Positions 1 through 6,250 of a stretch of DNA of 7,787 nt are shown piece by piece. Under the pieces are notes generated by a model. That model saw only the letters and a list, made by a program, of their open reading frames with translations. It was not told the origin of the DNA and made no database searches. Source of the DNA: Frankiaceae bacterium (GTDB taxonomy: Bacteria; Actinomycetota; Actinomycetes; JAVEEJ01); the NCBI GenBank assembly GCA_030840515.1, contig JAVEEJ010000019.1, positions 1-7,787 on the forward strand. The letters run 5' to 3'. The position numbers and the translations under genes are program-made. Position 1 is the stretch's first letter, and each line of letters starts with the position of its first letter.

Positions 1-80
1 AAGGCAGCCCGCGGGTCGGTGGACGGCGTCGGGTCCGTCGAGACTGCCAGCTCTGCTGAGCGGTCGGCGGCGATCGTCAT
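1..80 (-). CDS. N-terminal fragment, possible acyl-CoA carboxylase beta subunit (AccD6-like)
   Basis: Only the first 26 codons are visible before the left edge. An ATG follows fabF by 29 bp on the same strand, with a GAGAGG motif about 10 nt upstream, so it is probably the next gene of the operon. The peptide begins MTIAADRSAELAVS and continues with a Pro/Thr/Asp-rich stretch to DPRAA. No catalytic motif is present. Carboxyltransferase subunits of acyl-CoA carboxylases often begin with a short variable leader followed by a DPR/DP-type segment, and mycobacteria place accD6 after the fabF homologues kasA-kasB. The AccD6 reading therefore rests mainly on position. It would supply malonyl-CoA to FabD. 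The gene call is fairly safe; the product name is tentative. Confidence 0.45.
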   Translation of the reverse strand, partial: MTIAADRSAELAVSTDPTPSTDPRAA

Positions 81-109
81 CTGGTGGGTGCCTCTCAGGC
101 TGTGTCGGC

Positions 110-1351
110 TTAAGCGGGGATGAAGGCAAGGGCGACGTTGTGGCCGCCGAAGCCGAAGGAGTTGGACAGCGCAGCGCCGGGGCTGAGCGGCCGCGGGTCG
201 ACGCGGACGACGTCGAGCTGCACGTCGTCGTCCGGGTCGTCGAGGTTGGCGGTGGCGGGGCTGCGCCGGTGCTTGAGCGCGAGGATCGTGGCTATCGCCT
301 CGACTGCGCCGGCGGCTCCGAGCAGGTGACCGGTCATCGACTTGGTCGCGGTGACGGCTACGTGAGCGGTGTGCTCACCGAGAACAGTGCGCACCGCGAG
401 CGCCTCCGCGACGTCGCCGACCGGGGTGGATGTGGCGTGCGCGTTGAGGTGGACCACGTCGGCAGCCGTCAGGCCGGCGTCCTTGAGCGCCAGGCCCATC
501 GCGCGCGCTGCTCCGGTGCCGGCCGGGTCGGGCGCCGCGACATGGTGCGCGTCGGAGGTGATGCCTGATCCGGCGGCGATGCCGTGGATGGTGGCGCCGC
601 GCTTGGCGGCGTGGGCAGCGGACTCGAGGACGACGATGCCGGCGCCCTCCCCGAGGACGAACCCGTCCCGCCCCTTGTCGTAGGGACGTGAGGCGCGCGT
701 CGGCTCCTCGTTGCGGGTGGACAGCGCGCGCATCGCGGCGAAGGCCGCCATGGGCAGCACGTTGACCGCGGCCTCGGTGCCACCGGCGACGACGACGTCC
801 GCGCGGCCGAGCCGGATCAGGTCCATGGCGAGTGAGATCGCCTCGGCGCCGGAGGCGCACGCGCTCACGGGGGTGTGAACGCCGGCCCGGGCCCCGAGCT
901 CGAGCGCGACGGTCGCGGCCGGGCCATTGGGCATGAGCATCGGGACCGTGTGCGGGCTGACCCGCCGCGGCCCCTTCTCGTTGAGGGTGTCGTAGGCGTT
1001 GAGCAGCGTGATGACGCCGCCGATGCCGGACGCCACGACGACGGCGAGCCGCTCGGGGTCGACCTCCGGCGAGCCCGCGTCCTTCCAGGCCTCGCGCGCG
1101 GCGATCAGCGCGAGCTGCTGGGAGCGGTCGAGGGTGCGGGCCTCAACGCGGTCGAGCACCTCGGAGGGGTCGACGGCTGCCGGCGCGGCGATCCGCGCCG
1201 GCAGCTCTGCCGCCCACTCCTCGGTGAGAGCCCGCACGCCGGAGTTACCGGCGAGCAGACCCGCCCAGGTCGACGCGACATCCCCGCCGAGCGGCGTGGT
1301 CGCGCCGAGTCCGGTGACGACGACGGTGCGGTCCTGGGCTGCCGGGGTCAC
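110..1351 (-). CDS. fabF: Beta-ketoacyl-ACP synthase II (FabF/KasA type)
   Basis: Cytosolic condensing enzyme of type II fatty-acid synthesis. It joins malonyl-ACP to a growing acyl-ACP with loss of CO2. The 413-residue protein has the normal family length. Visible landmarks are the N-terminal VVVTGLGATTPLG strand-turn, nucleophile Cys165 in VSACASGAEA, His305 in LNAHATSTPVGD, Lys337 and His342 in TKSMTGHLLGAAGA, and the glycine-rich NSFGFGGHN near the C-terminus. The Cys-His-His set is that of elongating synthases (KAS I/II), not FabH. The start is a GTG overlapping the acpP stop by 4 bp (GTGA), with AGGTG about 9 nt upstream, so translation is probably coupled to acpP. The gene ends in TAA. 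Nothing looks broken. Confidence 0.96.
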   Translation of the reverse strand: MTPAAQDRTVVVTGLGATTPLGGDVASTWAGLLAGNSGVRALTEEWAAELPARIAAPAAVDPSEVLDRVEARTLDRSQQLALIAAREAWKDAGSPEVDPERLAVVVASGIGGVITLLNAYDTLNEKGPRRVSPHTVPMLMPNGPAATVALELGARAGVHTPVSACASGAEAISLAMDLIRLGRADVVVAGGTEAAVNVLPMAAFAAMRALSTRNEEPTRASRPYDKGRDGFVLGEGAGIVVLESAAHAAKRGATIHGIAAGSGITSDAHHVAAPDPAGTGAARAMGLALKDAGLTAADVVHLNAHATSTPVGDVAEALAVRTVLGEHTAHVAVTATKSMTGHLLGAAGAVEAIATILALKHRRSPATANLDDPDDDVQLDVVRVDPRPLSPGAALSNSFGFGGHNVALAFIPA

Positions 1352-1602
1352 GCCGCGACACCTGCCGCGGCGATGAACGCCACTGCGTCACCGACGGTCT
1401 TGAGCTTCTTGACCTCGCTGTCCGGGATCTTGACGCCGAAGTGCTCCTCGGCGGCGACAACAACCTCGACCATCGACAGCGAGTCGATGTCGAGGTCGTC
1501 GCTGAAGGACTTGTCGAGCTGGACGTCAGCGGCGGGGATGCCGGTGACCTCGGTGACGATCTCTGCGAGACCCGTGCGGATTTCCTCGGTGCGGTCGGAC
1601 AT
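1348..1602 (-). CDS. acpP: Acyl carrier protein
   Basis: An 84-residue acidic carrier that holds growing acyl chains on a 4'-phosphopantetheine arm and shuttles them between FabD, FabH, FabF and the reductases. Ser41 in DLDIDSLSMVE is the attachment serine (canonical motif DSL). The rest matches a four-helix ACP: an N-terminal helix from residue 3, the long acidic helix II after Ser41 (MVEVVVAAEEHFG), and the KLKTVGDAVAFI helix at the end. It lies 42 bp after fabH with its own strong GAAGGAG site, and its TGA stop overlaps the fabF GTG start. The separate ribosome binding site fits a need for more ACP than enzyme. The position inside fabD-fabH-acpP-fabF indicates the primary-metabolism ACP and not a polyketide one. 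Confidence 0.96.
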   Translation of the reverse strand: MSDRTEEIRTGLAEIVTEVTGIPAADVQLDKSFSDDLDIDSLSMVEVVVAAEEHFGVKIPDSEVKKLKTVGDAVAFIAAAGVAA

Positions 1603-1606
1603 GGTG

Positions 1607-1613
1607 CTCCTTC
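1607..1613 (-). promoter_or_regulatory. Strong ribosome binding site of acpP
   Basis: The minus strand reads GAAGGAG followed by CACC and the ATG of acpP. It is the closest match to the anti-Shine-Dalgarno sequence in the operon; the fabH and fabF starts depend on 4-bp overlaps with the preceding gene. The 4-nt spacing is slightly short. It fixes the acpP start. Confidence 0.75.
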
Positions 1614-1644
1614 TGTGGTGGGCGGTTGCGTGCTGTGGTGCGGC

Positions 1645-2655
1645 TTAGGGGACGAGGACGACCTGGGCGGCGACCGTGAGGCCGGCGCCGAAGCCGATGA
1701 GCAGCGCGGGATCGCCGGAGACGACCTCGCCGCGCTCGACGAGCCGCTCGAGTGCGAGCGGGATGGAAGCCGAGGACGTGTTTCCGTTGTCGATGACGTC
1801 GCGTGCGAGTACGACGGACTCGGGCAGCCGCAGCGCCTTGGCAACGCCCTCGACGATGCGCAGGTTCGCCTGGTGCGGGACGAACGCCTTGAGCTCGTCC
1901 AGGCTGATCCCTGCGGCTTCGCAGGCCTGCTTGGCGATGGGCGCGAGCTTGGTGACCGTCCAGCGGAAGACGGCGGGGCCGTCCATCTGGAAGTACGGCG
2001 CCTCGTGCTCGGCCGGGTTGTCGCGGTGCTCGACCCAGCTGGCTCGCTGCGTGATGAGCGGCGCAGCCGCCGAGTCGGTGGCCCAGGCCACGGGGCCGAT
2101 CCCCTCGACGTCGCTCGGACCGACGAGCGCCGCTCCGGCACCGTCGCCGAAGATGAAGGCCATCGACCGGTCGGTGAGGTCGATCATGTCGGTCAGCCGC
2201 TCGCTTCCGACGACGAGCACGTAGCGGGCGCTGCCGGCTCGCACCGCGTCAGCCGCCACGGACAGGCCGTAGCAGAAGCCGGCGCAGGCCGCGTTGAGGT
2301 CGATCGCTCCGGCACCCAGCGGGACGCCGAGCTTGTGACCCACCAGGCTGGACGCGCTAGGCAGCTCGTTGGGGTAGCTGCAGGTCGTGACGAGCACGAG
2401 GTCGACCTGCGAGGCGTCGACACCGGCAGCGGCGAGCGCCTTCGCTCCGGCAGCGGCACCCATCTCGACGACGGAGTCCTCAGGACCGCCGTAGCGCCGG
2501 GTGGCGATGCCGGACCGCTCGCGGATCCACTCGTCGGTCGAGTCGATGTGCTCGCAGACCTCGGCGTTGGAGACCACGCGGGCGGGGCGGTGGGTGCCGA
2601 GCCCGAGCACTGCGGCAGCGGCCGGACGCGGAGCGGACCGCAGGCCGGTGGTCAT
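1645..2655 (-). CDS. fabH: Beta-ketoacyl-ACP synthase III (FabH)
   Basis: Initiating condensing enzyme of type II fatty-acid synthesis. It condenses an acyl-CoA primer with malonyl-ACP. The protein is 336 residues, normal for the family. The catalytic triad is visible: Cys124 in NAACAGFCYG, His261 in VPHQANLRI, and Asn292 in DNGNTSSAS. Other family landmarks are DSTDEWIRERSGI (residues 38-50), the GDGAGAALV segment (170-178) and the terminal GFGAGLTVAAQVVL. The sequence does not reveal primer preference; many actinobacterial FabH enzymes accept branched acyl-CoA. The ATG overlaps the fabD stop by 4 bp (ATGA), so translation is probably coupled to fabD. A short Ala/Pro/Arg-rich leader (residues 1-14) precedes the first core strand. 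Confidence 0.96.
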   Translation of the reverse strand: MTTGLRSAPRPAAAAVLGLGTHRPARVVSNAEVCEHIDSTDEWIRERSGIATRRYGGPEDSVVEMGAAAGAKALAAAGVDASQVDLVLVTTCSYPNELPSASSLVGHKLGVPLGAGAIDLNAACAGFCYGLSVAADAVRAGSARYVLVVGSERLTDMIDLTDRSMAFIFGDGAGAALVGPSDVEGIGPVAWATDSAAAPLITQRASWVEHRDNPAEHEAPYFQMDGPAVFRWTVTKLAPIAKQACEAAGISLDELKAFVPHQANLRIVEGVAKALRLPESVVLARDVIDNGNTSSASIPLALERLVERGEVVSGDPALLIGFGAGLTVAAQVVLVP

Positions 2656-3848
2656 GCGCCGGCCCCGGCGTAGACGCGGGCCACGGGCTGTCCCTCGGAG
2701 ACCGGGTCCCCTTCCTGCGCCAGCCACTCGAGCAGGACGCCGGCATGCACGCTGGCCACGGTCGTGGACTCGCGGCGGCCCTGGACGATGCCGAGCGTGG
2801 CCCCCGCCTCGAGGACGGTGCCGGGCTCCGCAGCCACCGGGTGGAAGGTGCCGCCTGACGGGGCGACCAGCAGGCGCCAGTTGGTGGGGGAGGGCTCCAC
2901 GGCGGCGTGCGGCGTGGTGTGCCGGTCGATGAGGGCGTGAGCGGCGTCGAGGTCGTCGGGGCTCTTGAGCGCCACCAGGTCGACGCCTGGGAGCGCCCGC
3001 TTGAGCACGCCGGTCAGCGTTCCGCCCGGCCCGAGCTCGAGCACGCCGGTGATCCCGTAGGAGGCCAGCGCAGCGGTGCACAGGTCCCAGCGCACAGGGG
3101 CGCTGACCTGCGCGACGAGGCGGTCGAGCAGGTCCTCGGGTCCGGTGACCGCGCCGCCGTCAGCGTTGGACAGCAGAACGGTGCGCGGCTTGTCGGCCTC
3201 GACACCGGCGGCGACAGCGGCGAGCCGGTCCACGGCCGGCGCCATGTGCTCGGTGTGGAAGGCGCCGGCGACCTGCAGCGGCCGCACCCGTGAGCCCGCC
3301 GGGGGATCGGCGAGCAGGGCGTCGACCTGCAGGACCGTGCCTGCGGCGACGATCTGGCCGGCGCCGTTGCGGTTCGCGGCAGTGAGCCCGAGCTCGGCGA
3401 GCTTCGCGAGCACGACCTCGGCGTCGCCACCGAGGACGGCGGCCATGGTGGTGGGAGTGGCCGCAGCGGCGGCGGCCATGGCGCGTCCGCGTTCCGCGAC
3501 CAGGGCAAGCGCGCTCTCGTCGGTGATCGCGCCCGCGATGGCGGCAGCGGTCAGCTCGCCGACGCTGTGGCCCGCGACGACTGCTGCGAGGTCACTCGGG
3601 TCAGCCCCTCCGAAGAGGACGCCGGCCGTGGCGAGGCCGCACGCCACCAGCAGCGGTTGGGCGACCTGGGTGTCGCGGATGGTCTCGGCGGTGTCGGTCG
3701 TGCCGGCCGCGAGCAGGTCGATGCCGGTGACGGTGGTCCACCAGGCGAGCCGCTCGGCCACGCTCTGCCCGCCGCAGTCGAGGTCGAGCCACGGGCTGAG
3801 GAAGCCGGGAACCTGGGAGCCCTGTCCGGGCGCGACGATGGCGAGCAC
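2652..3848 (-). CDS. fabD: Malonyl-CoA:ACP transacylase with C-terminal biotinyl/lipoyl-like domain
   Basis: FabD moves malonate from CoA to ACP. The transacylase domain covers about residues 1-310: VAPGQGSQ (5-12), DTQVAQPLL (59-67) with the oxyanion Gln, nucleophile Ser95 in GHSVGE, conserved Arg120, the NRNGAGQIV segment (159-167) and catalytic His198 in GAFHTEHM. Usual length is about 310; this protein has 398. After a short linker, residues 322-398 resemble biotin carboxyl carrier or lipoyl domains: APSGGTFHP, a central IVQG hairpin, and an AQEGDPVSEGQPVARV ending. Where biotin carriers have AMKM, this has GRRE, so the modifiable Lys is Arg359. The GTG start is chosen because VLAIVAPGQG is the family N-terminus and GGAAGAG lies 8 nt upstream; the frame stays open further upstream but runs across the gap into fasR. 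The stop overlaps fabH. The transacylase call is very safe; the extension's function is unknown. Confidence 0.95.
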   Translation of the reverse strand: MLAIVAPGQGSQVPGFLSPWLDLDCGGQSVAERLAWWTTVTGIDLLAAGTTDTAETIRDTQVAQPLLVACGLATAGVLFGGADPSDLAAVVAGHSVGELTAAAIAGAITDESALALVAERGRAMAAAAAATPTTMAAVLGGDAEVVLAKLAELGLTAANRNGAGQIVAAGTVLQVDALLADPPAGSRVRPLQVAGAFHTEHMAPAVDRLAAVAAGVEADKPRTVLLSNADGGAVTGPEDLLDRLVAQVSAPVRWDLCTAALASYGITGVLELGPGGTLTGVLKRALPGVDLVALKSPDDLDAAHALIDRHTTPHAAVEPSPTNWRLLVAPSGGTFHPVAAEPGTVLEAGATLGIVQGRRESTTVASVHAGVLLEWLAQEGDPVSEGQPVARVYAGAGA

Positions 3849-3856
3849 GGGGTGGA

Positions 3857-3863
3857 CTCTTCC
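3857..3863 (-). promoter_or_regulatory. Ribosome binding site deciding the fabD GTG start
   Basis: The minus strand has GGAAGAG 8 nt before the GTG at 3848. This supports that start over longer in-frame alternatives that would run back into fasR. Confidence 0.6.
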
Positions 3864-3915
3864 GGCTGGACCATGATCGTCTCGCTGACGACGCGCACGA
3901 GGTTCCCGGCGAGAC

Positions 3916-3934
3916 TTTGTAGGGTTCCTACAAA
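3916..3934. promoter_or_regulatory. Palindromic operator candidate upstream of fabD (FasR site?)
   Basis: The sequence TTTGTAGG-GTT-CCTACAAA has perfect 8-bp arms and a 3-bp spacer. It is AT-rich within a GC-rich region and sits 68 bp before the fabD start, in the 113-bp gap after fasR. Outer bases extend the symmetry with one extra A (GACTTTGTAGG against CCTACAAAAGTC, 3913-3938). A second short inverted repeat, GTCCC-N5-GGGAC, lies at 3936-3950. In Streptomyces coelicolor the PucR-like FasR activates transcription from the fabD promoter, so a FasR operator is the natural reading. I cannot confirm the motif from memory. A fasR terminator is less likely, as no T-run follows the stem. No clear -10 box is visible. 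Confidence 0.55.
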
Positions 3935-3961
3935 AGTCCCCGTGCGGGACCCCGAACCGTG

Positions 3962-5128
3962 TTACAGCTCGCCGCGGGACTCGGCCAGCCGCCCGAGCGC
4001 CAGCGCAGCGTGCAGCACCAAGGCGTGCCTGGCCTCGGTGACCGCCCAGCCGCACGCGTCGGTGGCCTTGCGCAGTCGGTAGCGGACGGTGTTGGGGTGG
4101 ACGAACAGCGCCCGGGCGGTGGCTTCCAGCGACCCGGAGTTGTCGATGTAGGCGGCCACCGTCTCGAGCAGCTCGCCGGCGGCGTCCCGCAGCGGCAGGT
4201 AGACGTCGTGCACCAGCTGGTCGTGGGCCAGCGGGTCGCCGTCGAGGGCGCGTTCGGGGAGCAGGTCGTCCGCGGGCACCGCGCCCTTGGCGCCCGGCCA
4301 GCCCGCAGCGGCGTTCAGCGCGGCGAGGGCGGCAGCCGCTGACAGCCCGGCCTCGGCGAGGCCGTCAACCAGCGGACCGACGCAGACCGGCCCCGGGGCG
4401 AACACGCCGCTGAGCCGCTCGGCGACGCCCCGGGGGTCGGCGGCGTCCGCGATCACCACCACCAGGCGGTCGGCCTGCACGCCGGCCAGCGCATCGATGC
4501 CGAGGTGCCTGGCAGTGCGCCGTACTCCTTCCACCACCGCTTCGGGCTCGGCCTGCGGCGGCCTGCCGGCGAGCACCGCGACCTGCGAGCGGTGCGCCCA
4601 GCCGAGTGCGGCGGCCCGGGACATCAGCCCGTCGTCGGGGTCGCCGCGCAGCAGGGCGTCGATGACCAGCGCCTCCAGCCGCGCGTCCCAGGCTCCGCGC
4701 TCCTCGGCTGCCGCCGCGTAGACCTGGGCGGCCCCGAAGGCGATGTCACGGCTGTAGCGCAGCACGCTGGTGAGCAGCCAGGCTTGCTCGTCGCCGGTCG
4801 CGAGCTGCGGCACGTGCTCCTCGAAGACCTCGGCCGCGACCTGCACCAGGTCGACGGTCTGCTGCAGCGTGACGAAGCGGGTGAGCTCACGCGGCGCCGC
4901 ACCGAAGACGTCCCCACTGATCCGGCTCTGCTCCTTGGGATTGCGCGCCCACTCGACGAAGCGCGCCACACCGGCCTGTGCCACCAGGCCGATCCATGAC
5001 CGCTGGTCTGCCGGCAGCTCGCGGAACCACGCGAGTCGCTCTTCCATCCGTCCGAGCGCGGCCGAGGACATCTCGCCACTGGCGCGCTCGACCCGCTTGA
5101 CCGTTGCGGCGTGGCTGCGGGTGGGCAC
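3962..5128 (-). CDS. fasR: Transcriptional regulator of fatty-acid synthesis, FasR type (PucR family)
   Basis: A 388-residue cytosolic DNA-binding regulator that probably activates the fab operon just downstream, as its Streptomyces counterpart does. The N-terminal signature VKRVERASGEM...ALGRMEERLAWFRELPADQRSWIGLVAQAG (residues 10-53, shortened here) is characteristic of this group. A CdaR/GGDEF-like middle region lies at about 175-290. A C-terminal PucR helix-turn-helix lies at about 333-354 (SLEATARALFVHPNTVRYRL). This is not the mycobacterial FasR, which belongs to the TetR family. The GTG at 5128 is preferred because it puts the signature near the N-terminus; AGG lies 8 nt upstream. A later ATG (SGEM) would cut into the signature. 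The 36-codon extension upstream overlaps the divergent gene and is rejected. The ligand is not evident from the sequence. Confidence 0.9.
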   Translation of the reverse strand: MPTRSHAATVKRVERASGEMSSAALGRMEERLAWFRELPADQRSWIGLVAQAGVARFVEWARNPKEQSRISGDVFGAAPRELTRFVTLQQTVDLVQVAAEVFEEHVPQLATGDEQAWLLTSVLRYSRDIAFGAAQVYAAAAEERGAWDARLEALVIDALLRGDPDDGLMSRAAALGWAHRSQVAVLAGRPPQAEPEAVVEGVRRTARHLGIDALAGVQADRLVVVIADAADPRGVAERLSGVFAPGPVCVGPLVDGLAEAGLSAAAALAALNAAAGWPGAKGAVPADDLLPERALDGDPLAHDQLVHDVYLPLRDAAGELLETVAAYIDNSGSLEATARALFVHPNTVRYRLRKATDACGWAVTEARHALVLHAALALGRLAESRGEL

Positions 5129-5181
5129 GGCGACAGCCTGCCAGCGCGCCTGCCCTGCGGGTGGCTGGGTACCGTCACGAC
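5129..5181. promoter_or_regulatory. Divergent fasR / PHP-gene promoter region, possible leaderless start
   Basis: Only 53 bp separate the two divergent starts, so both promoters must lie here or inside the neighbouring genes. On the plus strand TACCGT (5170-5175) matches the actinobacterial -10 pattern TANNNT and ends 6 nt before the GTG at 5182. That spacing suggests a leaderless transcript, and no clear Shine-Dalgarno sequence precedes this GTG. The box overlaps the palindrome GGTACC, so a minus-strand box could share it. No -35 element is obvious. Confidence 0.35.
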
Positions 5182-6204
5182 GTGCGTGACCCGGTGGCGG
5201 ACCTGCAGCGGATCGCCTTCCTGCTCGAGCGGGCACGCGAGCCGAGCTATCGGGTGAAGGCGTTTCGCGGAGCGGCCGCGATGCTCCAGGAGATCGGCGA
5301 GACGCAGACGCAGGACCGCGCGCTGGCCGGAACCCTGACCGAGCTCAAGGGCATCGGCGACGTGACGGCTCGCACCATCGCCGAGTCGCTCGCCGGGGAG
5401 GAGCCGGTCTACCTACGCAGGCTCGAAGCCACCGGCGGGAAGCCGGTCGCGGAAGGCGGCGCGGAGATCCGTGCTGCCCTGCGCGGAGACCTTCACATGC
5501 ACTCCGACTGGAGCGATGGTGGCTCGCCGATCCGCGAGATGGCCTTGGCAGCAAGGGATTTGGGCCACGAGTACGTCGCACTGACCGATCACTCCCCGCG
5601 GCTCACCGTGGCGAACGGGCTGTCACCCGAGCGGTTGCGCAAGCAGCTCGACGTGGTCGCAGAGCTCAACGAGGAGTTGGCGCCGTTCCGCATCCTCACG
5701 GGGATCGAGTGCGACATCTTGTTGGACGGCTCGCTGGATCAGGAGCCGGAGCTGCTCGAGCGGCTCGACGTTGTCGTGGCCAGCGTGCACTCCAAGCTGC
5801 GGATGCCGGCGGCGGAGATGACGCCACGGATGGTCACCGCGATCGCCAACCCGCATGTCGACGTACTCGGTCACTGCACCGGCCGCCTCGTGGTCGGCCG
5901 GGGCCGTCCGGAGAGCGAGTTCGACCCGGAGATCGTGTTCGCGGCCTGTGCGCGGTTCGGAGTCGCCGTCGAGATCAACTCGCGGCCCGAACGGCTCGAC
6001 CCACCCAAGCGTCTGCTGCGGCTTGCGGTGGAGGCGGACTGCCTGGTGTCGATCGACACGGACTCGCACGCGCCGGGACAGCTGGACTGGCAGCCCTACG
6101 GCTGTGAGCGCGCGGCGGCGTGCGGGGTGCCGATCGAGTCGGTGGTCAACGCCCGGCCACTCGAAGAGCTGCTGGCCTGGACCCATCGGGGCCGGACGCG
6201 CTAG
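5182..6204 (+). CDS. PHP-domain phosphoesterase with N-terminal helix-hairpin-helix (PolX-like, no polymerase palm)
   Basis: A 340-residue predicted metal-dependent phosphoesterase. The PHP domain covers about residues 100-330, with metal-site motifs in order: DLHMHSDWSDGG (His105, His107, Asp112), LTDHS (Asp136, His137), GIECDIL (Glu176), ASVHSKL (His203), NPHVDVLGH (His225, His231) and DTDSHA (Asp294, His296). The N-terminus, LQRIAFLLERAREPSYRVKA (8-27), and the hairpin LKGIGDVTARTIAESL (55-70) match the 8-kDa DNA-binding part of family X DNA polymerases. The roughly 200-residue palm with its catalytic Asp residues is missing between the two parts. A DNA-end or abasic-site processing role is inference. 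Histidinol-phosphatase activity is an alternative, less likely given the hairpin. Start: GTG giving VRDPVADLQ; an in-frame GTG at 5161 is also possible. Confidence 0.88.
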   Translation: MRDPVADLQRIAFLLERAREPSYRVKAFRGAAAMLQEIGETQTQDRALAGTLTELKGIGDVTARTIAESLAGEEPVYLRRLEATGGKPVAEGGAEIRAALRGDLHMHSDWSDGGSPIREMALAARDLGHEYVALTDHSPRLTVANGLSPERLRKQLDVVAELNEELAPFRILTGIECDILLDGSLDQEPELLERLDVVVASVHSKLRMPAAEMTPRMVTAIANPHVDVLGHCTGRLVVGRGRPESEFDPEIVFAACARFGVAVEINSRPERLDPPKRLLRLAVEADCLVSIDTDSHAPGQLDWQPYGCERAAACGVPIESVVNARPLEELLAWTHRGRTR

Positions 6205-6205
6205 C

Positions 6206-6250
6206 GCAGAACTGGAGGTTGCAGAACTAGAGGTTGCAGAACTAGAGGCT
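6206..6250. repeat. Three tandem 15-bp repeats at a convergent gene junction
   Basis: Three adjoining copies of GCAGAACT(A/G)GAGG(T/C)T at 6206-6220, 6221-6235 and 6236-6250, differing at only two positions. They fill the 37-bp gap between the convergent PHP gene and the 274-aa gene and run into the latter's last codons. The minus-strand stop TAG of that gene (6242-6244) lies in copy 3, and copy 2 contains the same TAG in frame. The unit is five codons long. Slipped-strand duplication is the likely origin. There is no dyad symmetry, so it is not an obvious terminator. Confidence 0.9.

Noticed and set aside
1441..2673. Long plus-strand open frame (410 codons) opposite acpP, fabH and the end of fabD
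   Set aside because: It is antisense to genes with complete catalytic motifs. The translation is Asp/Gly/Arg/Val-rich low-complexity sequence typical of high-GC shadow frames.
2652..3848. A functional biotin carrier domain on FabD
   Set aside because: The AMKM attachment motif is GRRE here and no other lysine lies in the hairpin, so biotin or lipoate attachment is not expected.
3913..3950. Rho-independent terminator of fasR
   Set aside because: The stem is AT-rich with no T-run after it, and it lies in front of a co-directional operon. A protein-binding site fits better, though partial termination cannot be excluded.
3849..4055. N-terminal extension of FabD to 467 residues
   Set aside because: The extension crosses the fasR-fabD gap and palindrome, lacks family similarity and enters the end of fasR. 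The GTG at 3848 has a ribosome binding site and gives the family N-terminus.
5129..5236. N-terminal extension of FasR by 36 codons
   Set aside because: It overlaps the divergent PHP gene and is low-complexity Pro/Arg/Ala sequence. The family signature begins shortly after the GTG at 5128.
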